Position numbers and translations under genes: made by a program. DNA of 11,071 nucleotides from an uncultured Porphyromonadaceae bacterium (GTDB lineage Bacteria > Bacteroidota > Bacteroidia > Bacteroidales > Muribaculaceae). Below, piece by piece: positions 1 through 6,982 of the stretch (the stretch's first letter is position 1; each line of letters opens with the position of its first letter). The DNA lies in the NCBI GenBank assembly GCA_946183895.1, contig CAMHDX010000010.1:1-11071 (forward strand), read 5' to 3'. The notes under the pieces are model-generated. The model was given only the letters and a program-made list of their open reading frames with translations. It did not search any database and was not told the DNA's origin.

Positions 1-1604
1 TCGAGCTCCTCCTGGTTAGCAAAGGTGGTATTGAACAGGCTCTTGAGCCACAATATCACGACAGGAATGAGCAAGCCGGCAAACAATGCCATCGCGATGG
101 TCAGACCGGTCTTGGGGCTGATGGGCTCGCTATAGGTGTAGGCGTGGTCGACAATCTTGCCCTTGGGGGTGGTGGCTGCGAGCAAGAGGCTATTCTCCTC
201 GCGCTTTTGAAGCAAGAAGGTATACAGCGCGTTCTGGATGCCCTGCTGGCGATACAGGTCGCGCATCTCGCGCTCGCCGGTGGGCAAGGTTGACAACTGG
301 CCCTGCGACTTGCCACTCTCTTGGTTGGCACGCGCGATTTGCACACGCAGCGCGCTCATCTGGCTCTCCACGCTGGTGATGAGGTTGGCGCGCATCTTGT
401 CCAACTGCTCGTCCATGGCGGCAAGCACCTCGCTACCCTCCTTGGCGCTGGTAGCAACCTTCATGCGCTCCAACACCGCATCGTTGTAGGCGGTAATCGC
501 CTTGGAACTTGCCTTATCCTCCTCGCCGCTAATGGCGAACGGAATCATCTGAGTGCGATGCTCGGGCGCGGCAAGGAAGTCCTTGACCATGCCCATGATG
601 CGCATCTGCGTTTCCCACCCGATCAAGCTCTGCTCCGCCTCGCTCTTCTTTGCTACCAGTTCCTTGGTCTGCAAGCCGGTGTCAATCATGTTGTGCGAGC
701 GCTTGTAGTTCTCAATGTCCGCCTCGCTCTTGGTCAACTCGGTGTATATCAAGCCCAGGCGATCCTCAATGAAGTGAGCCGTGTTGATAGCCATCTCGTC
801 CTTCTCTTGCTGACCGCGCTCGTTATATATATCCATGAGAGTGTTGAGCTCGTCCTTGCCGCGCTGCACGTTGGTCTCATTGACACTCAGCACAATGGCG
901 TTACTCTTTTTGCTCATGACATAAACCATCATGTCCTCAGCCAGCATCTCGCACTTGATGGGATTGCCGTACACCAGTACCTTCATGCTCAACGGCGCAC
1001 CCGCCTTGTAGAAGTCGGTGGTGCGGACACCGAAGATGCCGTAGGGGGTCTTCATGTTGTAGGGCAACTCCACTCCCTCGGCATTTGCAATGGTCTTGAA
1101 GCGACCTTTCTTCACGGTGATGTCAGCCTTGCCTGCCTTGTCAAGGTCAATAACAAAAACCATTGATGTCATCAACGTGTCAAAGATTGACTGCGGCGCG
1201 TCAACCTCGATGGGCGATGTGCCGTAGTGGTCCACCTTCTTGAGTAGTGACTTCTTCTCGATGTAGGTGCGGTTCACGCCCAGGCGCTTAATCATCTCGG
1301 AGCACACCTCGCGCGATGCCATCACCACCACCTCGTCATCAACCTTGCTGCCCACACTGCCCAGCGACAGCGCCTTGAGCATTGCCGCGCCTCCACTGGT
1401 ATTGTCGTCCTGCGCAACCAGCATGGTCGCGTTCACATTGTACACCGGTTGTTTGACGTATAGGTACAAGCCTGCCAGCGTCAAGCACGCCAGCACACTG
1501 AGCACGAATAGCCACCAGTAGCGCTTGTTCTTGCGATAAATTGTTCCGAAGTCAATAATTTTCTCGCCCGCGGGGCGGGTCACAGTGGTATTTAAAGGTG
1601 TCAT
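1..1604 (-). CDS. wzc: Wzz/Wzc-type polysaccharide co-polymerase, N-terminal part (runs off left edge)
   Basis: Inner-membrane protein expected to control chain length and export of a surface polysaccharide together with the Wza lipoprotein encoded just upstream. ATG at 1604 opens an uninterrupted frame of 534 codons to the window edge. A first membrane helix lies at about residues 30-50, followed by a long, mostly helical periplasmic region. The GNVR-type segment (PTGEREMRDLYRQQG, then LYTFLLQKREE) sits near residues 434-465, the proline-rich PISPKT near 494-499, and a second helix at about 500-521. The frame ends in NTTFANQEEL, the usual junction to the cytoplasmic part. Bacteroidetes relatives are about 800 residues with a C-terminal BY-kinase domain; that domain would lie outside the window, so kinase activity cannot be confirmed. 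The gene starts 22 bp after the wza stop and is surely co-transcribed. The alternative is a plain Wzz protein without kinase. Confidence 0.9.
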   Translation of the reverse strand, partial: MTPLNTTVTRPAGEKIIDFGTIYRKNKRYWWLFVLSVLACLTLAGLYLYVKQPVYNVNATMLVAQDDNTSGGAAMLKALSLGSVGSKVDDEVVVMASREVCSEMIKRLGVNRTYIEKKSLLKKVDHYGTSPIEVDAPQSIFDTLMTSMVFVIDLDKAGKADITVKKGRFKTIANAEGVELPYNMKTPYGIFGVRTTDFYKAGAPLSMKVLVYGNPIKCEMLAEDMMVYVMSKKSNAIVLSVNETNVQRGKDELNTLMDIYNERGQQEKDEMAINTAHFIEDRLGLIYTELTKSEADIENYKRSHNMIDTGLQTKELVAKKSEAEQSLIGWETQMRIMGMVKDFLAAPEHRTQMIPFAISGEEDKASSKAITAYNDAVLERMKVATSAKEGSEVLAAMDEQLDKMRANLITSVESQMSALRVQIARANQESGKSQGQLSTLPTGEREMRDLYRQQGIQNALYTFLLQKREENSLLLAATTPKGKIVDHAYTYSEPISPKTGLTIAMALFAGLLIPVVILWLKSLFNTTFANQEEL

Positions 1605-1626
1605 TAGTCTTCGTTAGGAGTAGTTT

Positions 1627-2439
1627 TTATGATTTCACAGCAAGGGCGATAACCAGCGACGCGATGACCGAGGCGGCACTGACGATGGTCGAAATCACGG
1701 TCAACTTGTAGGCGTTGTTCTGGTTATACTTGGAGTTGTCGACCCTGATCTGGTTAGGCTCGACGTAGACGATGTCGTTTTGCTGCAAGTAGAAGTATGG
1801 TGACGAGAAGATCTCGCTACTGCTTAGGTCCAGGTGGGCATAGTTGGTCTTGCCGTTCTCGGTGCGAATCACCGTCACGTTGTCACGACGCGCGAACTCG
1901 GTCAGGTCGCCACACTCGGCAATCGCCTCGAGCACGGTGCAACGCTGGCGGCGCAGCATCGCGCGGTGAGGCTGACGCACCTCGCCCAACACGTTGACCG
2001 GCACTCCGAGTAGCTCCACGCGCACGTAGGGGTCCTTGACCTGTTTCTCGACCTCGGCGGTGATGAGCGATGATATCTCGCCGGTGGTGCGGCCCGCCAC
2101 ATGCATTTGTCCGATAACGGGCAGAATGATGTAGCCGTTGTTGTCCACAATGTAGGTCTGCTGGCGAGCCTGTGACGTGCCGGTGAGGTCGTCACGCAAC
2201 GCGGGGTTGGATAGCGGCACATTGTACATCATCGTCGCCTCGGGCGCCTTGCTCGTGACAGTGATAATCAGCTCATCGTCGGGCACTACCTTAATATTAT
2301 AGTTGCCGGCAGTAGCGATGGTACCACTCTGCTGAGCCGCCAAGTCCTTGAAATAAGCCAAGTTATTTTCTTTAGTCGTGCCACAAGCGGCGAGCATAGC
2401 CACACACGCCGTCACGACGAATATTTTCGTCAATTTCAT
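1627..2439 (-). CDS. wza: Wza-type polysaccharide export outer-membrane lipoprotein
   Basis: Outer-membrane export channel subunit for capsule or exopolysaccharide. I choose ATG at 2439 (270 aa). A TTG two codons upstream (2445) would add only Met-Lys and is less likely. The N-terminus is a type II signal peptide with lipobox L-A-A-C, acylated Cys at residue 19. The Poly_export domain follows at about residues 46-140, opening with YNIKVVPDDELIITV. An SLBB-type beta-grasp region runs from about 145 to 230, with NVLGEVRQPH at its start and NDIVYVEPN at its end. A hydrophobic helix at about 247-266 closes the protein; in Wza proteins the C-terminal helix helps build the membrane pore. The length is normal for the short Bacteroidetes Wza type. 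It is the first gene of a leftward operon with the co-polymerase gene, divergent from the glucan cluster. Confidence 0.93.
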   Translation of the reverse strand: MKLTKIFVVTACVAMLAACGTTKENNLAYFKDLAAQQSGTIATAGNYNIKVVPDDELIITVTSKAPEATMMYNVPLSNPALRDDLTGTSQARQQTYIVDNNGYIILPVIGQMHVAGRTTGEISSLITAEVEKQVKDPYVRVELLGVPVNVLGEVRQPHRAMLRRQRCTVLEAIAECGDLTEFARRDNVTVIRTENGKTNYAHLDLSSSEIFSSPYFYLQQNDIVYVEPNQIRVDNSKYNQNNAYKLTVISTIVSAASVIASLVIALAVKS

Positions 2440-2542
2440 TTTCAATAATGTACTGTTTTACGTTAAATCAATAATTAAACGACCATGGCGCACCATTATT
2501 GTATAAAAAACGCAACAAAACACATTTATTCCGCCATTGACG

Positions 2543-2562
2543 CGCCAACGTGGAGGTTGGCG
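2543..2562. other. Small inverted repeat next to operator
   Basis: CGCCAAC (2543-2549) and GTTGGCG (2556-2562) pair perfectly over 7 bp with a 6-nt loop. CCGCCA at 2531-2536 can compete for the same right arm (TGGCGG, 2558-2563). No T-run follows on either strand, so a terminator is not well supported. It could be a protein-binding site or chance. Confidence 0.35.
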
Positions 2563-2570
2563 GAGGCTAA

Positions 2571-2582
2571 GTAAACGTTTGC
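2571..2582. promoter_or_regulatory. Candidate LacI-family operator upstream of permease
   Basis: GTAAACGTTTGC is a near-palindrome with the perfect 8-bp core AAACGTTT and central CG, the hallmark of LacI-family operators. The same core, with the same downstream CAC, T-run and CGC, occurs upstream of the glucanotransferase gene (4155-4179). That points to shared control of the two transcription units. The regulator gene is not in the window. Confidence 0.6.
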
Positions 2583-2639
2583 ACTGATTTTTTCGCACCT
2601 CAGAGCTCGGGTGGCGCGCTATTGTATATGGTTTTTCAC

Positions 2640-2647
2640 TATTTTTG
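2640..2647 (+). promoter_or_regulatory. Candidate Bacteroidetes -7 element for permease gene
   Basis: TATTTTTG matches the Bacteroidetes -7 consensus TAnnTTTG. It lies about 45 bp before the permease ATG, which would leave a short AT-rich leader. The only TTG upstream (2622-2624) is 15 nt away, shorter than the usual spacing of about 19-21, so the -33 element is weak or absent. Weak promoters of this kind often need an activator. Confidence 0.45.
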
Positions 2648-2691
2648 CGTTTACTTGCTGATTAATCATTAACAACTTATTATAAACCACT

Positions 2692-4026
2692 ATGAAAACA
2701 AAACCGGATTTAAGTTTCATGAAGCTGTGGAACATCAGCTTCGGCTTCTTCGGTGTTCAGATTGCCTACGCGCTGCAGAGTGCCAACATCACTCGCATCT
2801 TCGCCACGCTGGGCGCTGACCCCCACTCCTTGAGTTACTTTTGGATTTTGCCGCCGCTCATGGGCATGGTTGTCCAGCCGCTCATCGGCTACTTCAGCGA
2901 CAAGACGTGGACGCGCTTTGGCCGCCGCATCCCTTATCTGTTTATCGGTGCCGCCGCGGCAGTGCTGGTGATGTGCCTGCTGCCCAACGCCGGCAGCCTG
3001 GGATTGTCGACCAGCGAGGTGCTGTGGGGCTTCTCGGGCGCGATGCTCTTCGGCCTGCTGTCGCTCATGTTCCTTGACACCAGCATCAATATGGCGATGC
3101 AGCCGTTCAAGATGATGGTGGGTGACATGGTCAACGAGAAGCAAAAGGCGCAGGCGTACTCCATCCAGAGCTTCCTGTGCAACGCCGGAAGTCTGGCGGG
3201 CTATCTGTTCCCCATCCTGTTCACCGCCATCGGCATCGCCAATGTGGCTCCCGAGGGTGTTGTGCCCGACTCGGTGAAGTGGTCCTTCTACGTTGGTGCG
3301 GCAATCCTTATCCTGTGTGTCATCTACACCACCGCCAATGTCAAGGAGTATAATCCGCAAGAGATGGCTGCATTCCAGGAGGGCGCCAAGCAGGAGCACG
3401 CCGCCGTTGGCGGCGGCGAGAGCGACATGGCTCATGCCATGAAGGTGTTCGTCCAGGTGGGTGTGGTGCAGTTCTTCTGCTGGTTCGCGTTCATGTACAT
3501 GTGGACCTATACCAACGGCACCATCGCCGACACCGTGTGGCACACTCATGACACGGCGAGCGAGGGCTATCAGGATGCCGGCAACTGGGTTGGCGTACTG
3601 TTTGCCGTGCAGGCAATCGGCAGCGTGCTCTGGGCTCTGGTGCTGCCGCGCTTCAAGAACATCAAGGTGGCTTACGCCGTGAGCTTGGTTATCGGTGGTC
3701 TGGGCTTTATCCTTGTGCCCTTCTGCCCCGACAAGTGGTTGCTGTTCGTGCCTTACTTCCTCATCGGTGTGGCATGGGCGGCTATGCTGGCGATGCCGTT
3801 CACCCTGGTGACTAACGCGCTTGAGGGCAATCCCCGCATGGGCACCTATCTGGGCTTGTTCAACTGCACGATTTGCATTCCGCAAATCGTAGCCGCCGCC
3901 CTGGGTGGCGTGCTGCTCAGCGCGCTGGGCAGCGTACAGGGCAACATGCTCATCTTGGCTGGTGTACTGCTGGTGGTGGGCGCCGTGTGCGTGTTCTTTA
4001 TCCAGGAGCGCAAGGCTCACGCGTGA
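2692..4026 (+). CDS. MFS alpha-glucoside/maltose permease (SLC45/sucrose-transporter-like)
   Basis: Inner-membrane secondary transporter of 444 residues, probably a proton- or cation-coupled importer of maltose or short maltodextrins. About 12 hydrophobic segments are visible. The loop between helices 2 and 3 reads GYFSDKTWTRFGRRIPYL (residues 66 to about 83), a form of MFS motif A with the RFGRR-P signature of SLC45 and plant sucrose transporters. A charged central loop (about 215-250) separates the two six-helix halves. It is the first gene of the glucan cluster and is followed after 274 bp by the glucanotransferase operon. The start ATG has an A/T-rich leader without Shine-Dalgarno, as is usual in Bacteroidetes. 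The substrate is inferred from the neighbours and the family; sucrose or another alpha-glucoside remains possible. Confidence 0.88.
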   Translation: MKTKPDLSFMKLWNISFGFFGVQIAYALQSANITRIFATLGADPHSLSYFWILPPLMGMVVQPLIGYFSDKTWTRFGRRIPYLFIGAAAAVLVMCLLPNAGSLGLSTSEVLWGFSGAMLFGLLSLMFLDTSINMAMQPFKMMVGDMVNEKQKAQAYSIQSFLCNAGSLAGYLFPILFTAIGIANVAPEGVVPDSVKWSFYVGAAILILCVIYTTANVKEYNPQEMAAFQEGAKQEHAAVGGGESDMAHAMKVFVQVGVVQFFCWFAFMYMWTYTNGTIADTVWHTHDTASEGYQDAGNWVGVLFAVQAIGSVLWALVLPRFKNIKVAYAVSLVIGGLGFILVPFCPDKWLLFVPYFLIGVAWAAMLAMPFTLVTNALEGNPRMGTYLGLFNCTICIPQIVAAALGGVLLSALGSVQGNMLILAGVLLVVGAVCVFFIQERKAHA

Positions 4027-4054
4027 CCGGTCGCCACAACGACCGCACAATTCA

Positions 4055-4090
4055 CAAACGCCATTGCCCCGCCGCGGGCAATGGCGTTTG
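4055..4090. terminator. Perfect 15-bp stem-loop after permease gene
   Basis: Arms 4055-4069 and 4076-4090 are exactly complementary over 15 bp around the 6-nt loop CGCCGC. The stem begins 29 nt after the permease stop codon. It looks like a strong transcription terminator, but the base of the right arm (CGTTTG) is followed by CCATTG, not a T-run, so it may act as a weak terminator, a pause or an mRNA 3'-end stabiliser. The sequence is symmetric, so it could act on either strand. Confidence 0.6.
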
Positions 4091-4154
4091 CCATTGTTGA
4101 TAGTGGAACTATACAATCTAGAAGATGTAGAGGGAGGCGTAGTCGCCCTGCAAC

Positions 4155-4166
4155 GCAAACGTTTGC
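4155..4166. promoter_or_regulatory. Candidate LacI-family operator upstream of glucanotransferase operon
   Basis: GCAAACGTTTGC is a perfect 12-bp palindrome with central CG, typical of LacI-family operators. With the following CAC-GG, six T and CGC it repeats the arrangement seen at 2571-2596 before the permease gene. A maltose/maltodextrin-type regulator is the natural guess from gene content. Confidence 0.65.
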
Positions 4167-4212
4167 ACGGTTTTTTCGCGTCACAAAGCGCGTCGCGCGC
4201 GTGTGGAGCAAC

Positions 4213-4220
4213 TATTTTTC
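4213..4220 (+). promoter_or_regulatory. Possible -7 element for glucanotransferase operon
   Basis: TATTTTTC differs from TAnnTTTG only at the last base. It sits downstream of the palindrome at 4155, with the same order and nearly the same spacing as in the permease control region. No convincing -33 TTG is seen upstream. Confidence 0.3.
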
Positions 4221-4300
4221 GTTAATTTTACGACACCTTTGAATGTGAAGGCATGACTGTAACTGATGAACTCAAACTACTAATATCAAAATAACAATTC

Positions 4301-6982
4301 ATGAAAATTAAATTCAATCTTGATTACCAGACCGTCTACGGTGAGGAAATCGTGCTGAACGTGTTGCACGCGTCAGATGCTGACGCCGCCACCCGCCATG
4401 CGATGCGCACCAGCGACGGTCGCGTGTGGCGTGTTGACCTGGAGTTGGACAAGGCTCCCGCCACCATCGACTACTACTACAGCGTGATGCGCGGCGAGGA
4501 CGAGGTGCGCCATGAGTGGCTCGTGGTGCCTCACAAGCTTGACCTGACCGCCGTCAAGGGCGGCAAGTACGTGCTCTACGACCACTGGAACGACATGCCG
4601 GAGGACAGCTACCTGTACAGCAGCGCGTTCACCGACTGTGTCGCCGCCCATGACCACAGCGTGGAGCTGGAGCCGGTGAAGTACAGCCGCTGCGTCCAGA
4701 TCAAGGTGCGCGCGCCACAGTTGCGTGCCGGCGAGCGTCTGCTCGTGGTCGGCAACGAGGAGGTGCTGGGCGACTGGAATGTCGAGCGCGCAGTGGACAT
4801 GAGCGAGCACTTGCCCAATGAGTGGGTCGCCGTGATTGATGCCGCCAAGTTCAAGAACCCGATTGTGGAGTTCAAGTTTGCCGTGACCGGTCCGCAAGGC
4901 GTGCTGTGGGAGACCGGCGACAACCGCCGCATCGTGTTGCCCCCCACACGCTCGGGCGACGTGATTGTATATGAGCTCACCCAGGCTTACTTCCCCTTCT
5001 ACCCCACCAAGATTGCCGGCACCGTGGTGCCCGTGTTCTCGCTGCGCAGCGAGGGCAGCTTCGGCGTGGGCGACTTCGGTGACCTCAAGTTGATGATTGA
5101 CTGGGTGGCAAGCACCGGCCAGCGCGCCCTGCAAGTGTTGCCCATCAACGATACGACGATGACCGGAACCTGGGTCGATAGTTATCCGTACAAGAGCATC
5201 AGCATCTACGCCCTGCACCCGCAGTTCACTGACCTGCGCCAGCTGCCGGCACTTGCCGACGAGAAGCGTGCCGCCGAGTTTGAGGCGCTGCGCAAGGAGC
5301 TGAACGCGCTGCCCCAAATCGACTATGAGCGCGTCAACAACGCCAAGTTGGAATACCTGCACCTGCTGTTTGAGCAGACCGGTGCCGAGGTGCTCAAGAG
5401 CGACGAGTTCAAGGAGTTCTTCACCGCCAACAAGCACTGGTTGGTGCCCTACGCAGCCTTCTGCCACTACCGTGACCTGTACGGCACGGCAATCTTCTCG
5501 AAGTGGCCAGACCACCACACCTTGCCCGAGGATGAGGCTGAGGCGATGGGCAATCCTCGCACCAAGCTGTACAAGGAGGTCGCCTTCTGGTACTACGTGC
5601 AGTTCAACCTCGACAAGCAGATGCGTGGCGCTCACGAGCATGCCCTCACCAAGCACGTGGTGCTCAAGGGCGACATTCCCATCGGCATCAGCCGCGACGG
5701 CGTGGAGGCATGGGTCGAGCCCAAATACTTCAACCTCAATGGCCAAGCGGGTGCTCCACCCGATGCGTTCTCGACCAATGGTCAGAACTGGGGTCTGCCC
5801 ACCTACAACTGGGACGCGCTGCTCGCCGACGACTGCACATGGTGGGTGAAGCGCTTCCGCAAGATGGCGCAATACTTTGACGCCTACCGCATTGACCACG
5901 TGCTGGGCTTCTTCCGCATCTGGGAAATTCCCATCGAGGCGGTCCACGGCTTGCTGGGACACTTCTCGCCCGCGCTGGGCATGAGTGCCGACGAGATTCG
6001 CGGCTACGGGCTCAACTTCCAGGAGGAGCACATGACCACCCCGTTCATTGCCGACTGGGTGATTGACCGCGTGTTCGGCAAGTGGGGAGCCCTCGTGCGC
6101 GAGACCTATCTGGACCACGCTCACGACGACATCTGGCACCTCAAGCCCGAGTTTGACACCCAACGCAAGGTGGAGAACGCCTTTGAGGGTCGCACCAGCG
6201 ACGATGACATCTGGATTCGCGACGGTCTGATGGCACTCATCAGCGACGTGCTGTTTGTGCGCGACCACAAGAATCCCAACTTGTTCCACCCGCGCATCTC
6301 GGTCCAATTCGACTTTGTCTACGAGGCGCTGTACGACAACGACAAGCAGGCGTTCAACCGCTTGTACAACGACTACTACTATCGCCGCAACAACGACTTC
6401 TGGTACGGCGAGGCGATGAAGAAGTTGCCCAAGCTGGTGCAGGCGACCCGCATGCTGGTGTGCGCCGAGGACCTGGGTATGGTGCCCGACTGCGTGCCCT
6501 GGGTGATGAACGAGCTGCGCATCCTGAGCCTCGAAATCCAGTCGATGCCCAAGGACAGCCACCTCAAGTTCGGCAACCTCAATGCCAACCCCTACCGCTC
6601 GGTAGCGACCATCAGCACCCACGACATGGCGACCCTGCGCCAGTGGTGGGACGAGGATTGGGACCAGACCCAGCAATACTACAACCAGGTGCTGTGGCGC
6701 GGCGACGCCGCTCCGCACCCGCTGCCCGGCTGGCTGGCAACCGACATTGTGCGTAACCACCTCAACTCCCCGTCGATGCTCTGCCTGCTGTCGCTGCAAG
6801 ACTGGCTGGCAACCGACGAGCAACTGCGCCTGCCCGACGCCGATGCCGAACGCATCAACGTGCCGTCCAACCCCAAGCACTACTGGCGTTACCGCATGCA
6901 CATGACCATCGAGAGCTTGATGGGCGAGCAGGAGTTCAACAACAAGATTGAAGCATTGATTAGCAATAGCGGACGCAAATGA
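4301..6982 (+). CDS. malQ: 4-alpha-glucanotransferase, GH77 with two N-terminal CBM20 (DPE2-like)
   Basis: Amylomaltase that transfers alpha-1,4-glucan segments between maltodextrins and releases glucose. It has no signal peptide, so it is cytoplasmic. The 893 residues are far longer than classical MalQ (about 500-700). Residues 1 to about 100 form a first, diverged CBM20. Residues about 124-230 form a second with the family landmarks GNEEVLGDW (151-159) and WETGDN (203-208). The GH77 barrel starts near 240 (VPVFSLRSEGSFGVGDFGDL). Catalytic residues are in place: nucleophile Asp532 in YRIDH, acid/base Glu723 in CAEDLG, and transition-state Asp775 in STHDM. The long segment between the first GH77 motif and the nucleophile fits the insertion known in plant DPE2 and its bacterial relatives. 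The stop overlaps the start of the pullulanase gene by 4 bp (ATGA), implying translational coupling. Confidence 0.95.
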   Translation: MKIKFNLDYQTVYGEEIVLNVLHASDADAATRHAMRTSDGRVWRVDLELDKAPATIDYYYSVMRGEDEVRHEWLVVPHKLDLTAVKGGKYVLYDHWNDMPEDSYLYSSAFTDCVAAHDHSVELEPVKYSRCVQIKVRAPQLRAGERLLVVGNEEVLGDWNVERAVDMSEHLPNEWVAVIDAAKFKNPIVEFKFAVTGPQGVLWETGDNRRIVLPPTRSGDVIVYELTQAYFPFYPTKIAGTVVPVFSLRSEGSFGVGDFGDLKLMIDWVASTGQRALQVLPINDTTMTGTWVDSYPYKSISIYALHPQFTDLRQLPALADEKRAAEFEALRKELNALPQIDYERVNNAKLEYLHLLFEQTGAEVLKSDEFKEFFTANKHWLVPYAAFCHYRDLYGTAIFSKWPDHHTLPEDEAEAMGNPRTKLYKEVAFWYYVQFNLDKQMRGAHEHALTKHVVLKGDIPIGISRDGVEAWVEPKYFNLNGQAGAPPDAFSTNGQNWGLPTYNWDALLADDCTWWVKRFRKMAQYFDAYRIDHVLGFFRIWEIPIEAVHGLLGHFSPALGMSADEIRGYGLNFQEEHMTTPFIADWVIDRVFGKWGALVRETYLDHAHDDIWHLKPEFDTQRKVENAFEGRTSDDDIWIRDGLMALISDVLFVRDHKNPNLFHPRISVQFDFVYEALYDNDKQAFNRLYNDYYYRRNNDFWYGEAMKKLPKLVQATRMLVCAEDLGMVPDCVPWVMNELRILSLEIQSMPKDSHLKFGNLNANPYRSVATISTHDMATLRQWWDEDWDQTQQYYNQVLWRGDAAPHPLPGWLATDIVRNHLNSPSMLCLLSLQDWLATDEQLRLPDADAERINVPSNPKHYWRYRMHMTIESLMGEQEFNNKIEALISNSGRK

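Larger units (their letters stand above)
2440..2691. promoter_or_regulatory. Divergent control region between export operon and glucan permease
   Basis: This 252-bp AT-rich stretch has no supportable gene. It must hold the leftward wza promoter and the rightward permease promoter. On the permease side I see a stem-loop (2543-2562), a LacI-type palindrome (2571-2582), a T-run followed by CGC (2588-2596), a -7-like element (2640-2647) and a perfect 10-bp palindrome TGATTAATCA (2659-2668). On the wza side I found no good TAnnTTTG match. Confidence 0.7.
4027..4300 (+). promoter_or_regulatory. Control region between permease and glucanotransferase
   Basis: These 274 bp have no supportable gene. 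In order they hold a long perfect stem-loop (4055-4090), a short GC-rich stretch, a LacI-type palindrome (4155-4166) with T-run and CGC (4171-4179), an alternating CG-rich segment (4188-4201), a -7-like element (4213-4220) and an AT-rich leader of about 75 bp. The layout implies that the enzyme operon has its own promoter as well as possible readthrough from the permease gene. Confidence 0.65.

Noticed and set aside
321..1166. Plus-strand open frame of 281 codons in the first kilobase
   Set aside because: It lies antisense to the Wzc-type gene, whose minus-strand frame is continuous from 1604 to the edge and carries family motifs.
2659..2668. TGATTAATCA palindrome as an operator
   Set aside because: A 10-bp AT-rich palindrome in an AT-rich leader is weak evidence and has no second copy before the other genes.
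2710..4158. Minus-strand open frame of 482 codons opposite the permease gene
   Set aside because: Rich in His, Gln and Arg, no domain or signal, and antisense to an obvious membrane protein gene; a shadow frame.
4188..4201. Alternating CG stretch as Z-DNA or CpG-like regulatory element
   Set aside because: It is short, interrupted and lies in a GC-rich genome; nothing else supports a function.
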